From Actinopolyspora halophila DSM 43834 (GTDB lineage Bacteria > Actinomycetota > Actinomycetes > Mycobacteriales > Pseudonocardiaceae), in contig NZ_AQUI01000002.1 in NCBI RefSeq assembly GCF_000371785.1, positions 1,341,275 through 1,405,274 of the forward strand: 64,000 nt of DNA. The letters are read 5' to 3'. Below, in pieces: positions 62,484-64,000 of the stretch (the first letter of the stretch is position 1; each line of letters starts with the position of its first letter). Position numbers and translations under genes: made by a program. The notes beneath the pieces are model-generated. The model did no database searches and was not told where the DNA came from. It worked only from the letters and a program-made list of their open reading frames with translations.

Positions 62484-64000
62484 GTGGCGCCAGCCTTCCG
62501 AGGCTGGCGAGGATCGCAACTCGACCTGTGTTTCGACGGGAGGCCCGAAGGGCGCTGAGGTGGCGCCAGCCTTCCGAGGCTGGCGAGGATCGCAACTCGG
62601 TGCGGGGCCGGGGAATGGTGAGCGCCCACCGTGGTGGCGCCAGCCTTCCGAGGCTGGCGAGGATCGCAACGTGACTGGGGTGTGCCGGTCCTGCTGCTGC
62701 TGGTGGTGGCGCCAGCCTTCCGAGGCTGGCGAGGATCGCAACCTTGCGGAGTGTGCGGCGCGGTTCTGTCGCTATGGGAGGTGGCGCCAGCCTTCCGAGG
62801 CTGGCGAGGATCGCAACACAGCTCCACTAGGGTCAGTTCAACATCGGTGTACGGGTGGCGCCAGCCTTCCGAGGCTGGCGAGGATCGCAACGGCTTGCGC
62901 TTCGGGATGGGTTGGCTGGTCGTGCCGAGTGGCGCCAGCCTTCCGAGGCTGGCGAGGATCGCAACACCATCGGGTGCGCCCGGTTCAGGTGGCCGGTTTC
63001 TGGTGGCGCCAGCCTTCCGAGGCTGGCGAGGATCGCAACGACGATTGGTGACAAGGAGCAGCCGGTGTCCGTACTGTGGCGCCAGCCTTCCGAGGCTGGC
63101 GAGGATCGCAACGGACTCGACTTCGGGGTGCTCGTTGTCGGTATCCAGTGGCGCCAGCCTTCCGAGGCTGGCGAGGATCGCAACGCGACGCGCTGCGTGA
63201 GGCCACCCTCGCCCAGGCTGCCTGTGGCGCCAGCCTTCCGAGGCTGGCGAGGATCGCAACTGCTGCTGCTGGTCGTCGCGGGAGAGGGGCTGGGACGGTG
63301 GCGCCAGCCTTCCGAGGCTGGCGAGGATCGCAACGACCCCCGGGCCCGCATCCGGGTCTACGTGCTGGCCGTGGCGCCAGCCTTCCGAGGCTGGCGAGGA
63401 TCGCAACACCGGATCAACCCCGAATCCCGGCAGGACTGGGAAACGTGGCGCCAGCCTTCCGAGGCTGGCGAGGATCGCAACGTGGGCCTGTCGAGCGCGG
63501 TCGATGACCGCTCGGTGGTGGCGCCAGCCTTCCGAGGCTGGCGAGGATCGCAACTGCTGCTGCTGGTCGTCGCGGGAGAGGGGCTGGGACGGTGGCGCCA
63601 GCCTTCCGAGGCTGGCGAGGATCGCAACGACCCCCGGGCCCGCATCCGGGTCTACGTGCTGGCCGTGGCGCCAGCCTTCCGAGGCTGGCGAGGATCGCAA
63701 CACCGGATCAACCCCGAATCCCGGCAGGACTGGGAAACGTGGCGCCAGCCTTCCGAGGCTGGCGAGGATCGCAACGTGGGCCTGTCGAGCGCGGTCGATG
63801 ACCGCTCGGTGGTGGCGCCAGCCTTCCGAGGCTGGCGAGGATCGCAACTGCTGCTGCTGGTCGTCGCGGGAGAGGGGCTGGGACGGTGGCGCCAGCCTTC
63901 CGAGGCTGGCGAGGATCGCAACGACCCCCGGGCCCGCATCGGGTCTACGTGCTGGCCGTGGCGCCAGCCTTCCGAGGCTGGCGAGGATCGCAACGACCCC
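62484..64000 (+). CRISPR. CRISPR array 2, type I-C, at least 21 repeats, truncated by window end
   Basis: 37-bp repeats on the plus (crRNA-sense) strand, beginning GTGGCGCCAGCCTTCCG and ending AGGATCGCAAC; first 62,484-62,520, last complete 63,958-63,994. Twenty complete spacers of 35-39 bp. The stem is CGCCAGCCT/AGGCTGGCG with loop TCCG: the closing pair is T-A where array 1 has C-G. From 63,261 a four-spacer block (A 63,261, B 63,335, C 63,408, D 63,482) repeats at 63,555 and again from 63,849. The third B copy (63,923-63,957) lacks one C, and the next spacer begins GACCCC like B rather than like C. Confidence 0.98.

Noticed and set aside
62456..63993. Long frames across array 2 with peptides such as SSPASEGWRH
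   Set aside because: Same artefact for array 2; non-coding CRISPR array.

Overview
The window is GC-rich actinobacterial DNA. Evidence includes GTG/TTG starts with GGAGG-type ribosome sites, ATGA gene overlaps, a WhiB protein, DivIVA/Wag31-like coiled-coil proteins, a DUF574 methyltransferase and an XRE/flavoprotein pair. A halophilic or pseudonocardial genus (Actinopolyspora or Saccharopolyspora type) would fit, but I cannot fix the genus from sequence alone.

Layout. (1) 1-27.3 kb is ordinary chromosome: thiD/tenA thiamine salvage, a pyruvyl-transferase-family protein, a four-gene DivIVA-like cluster with two paralogous coiled-coil proteins, an LLM oxidoreductase, ctaB, an MHS transporter, an Acg-type nitroreductase, a methyltransferase, a secreted HNH nuclease, an MBL hydrolase, a tctCBA tricarboxylate uptake operon divergent from a CitA/CitB-type two-component system, an RsbU/RsbW/RsbV-type partner-switching set, a GAF regulator divergent from a flavin monooxygenase, and ogt. 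(2) At 27,379-27,420 lies the 3' part (anticodon loop to discriminator) of a tRNA-Arg(UCU) with no 5' half. This is an attachment-site scar, and everything to its right looks acquired. (3) 27.4-34.5 kb has lower GC. It holds a broken small gene, an uncharacterised 620-aa protein and a 870-aa helicase with a C-terminal PD-(D/E)xK nuclease, which together are a candidate defence system; a decayed 897-bp IS5-type element sits between the last two. (4) 34.8-36.3 kb carries a possible small peptide and an MFS exporter. (5) 36.3-51.8 kb is an actinomycete integrative/conjugative-type module, mostly on the minus strand: Xis-like HTH, replication-type HTH protein, DUF2637/Spd membrane protein, WhiB, FtsK/SpoIIIE translocase, GGDEF protein, radical SAM protein and a DnaB helicase, with two divergent XRE regulators. 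No integrase is visible. (6) 51.8-64.0 kb is a complete type I-C CRISPR-Cas locus (cas3-cas5-cas8c-cas7-cas4-cas1-cas2) flanked by two arrays that point away from it: 35 repeats on the minus strand and at least 21 on the plus strand, the latter running off the window.

Most notable observations. Five hairpins in the conjugative module share a precise architecture: stems of different sequence, an 18-nt loop (identical in four copies) and a TCCACCCC-like tail, each 30-40 nt before the start codon of a minus-strand gene. I do not recognise this element and consider it the best candidate for something undescribed. Second is the 620-aa protein plus helicase-nuclease pair. In the CRISPR locus, the two arrays differ by a compensatory base pair in the repeat stem, share a homologous leader of about 124 bp, and array 2 contains a tandemly repeated four-spacer block.
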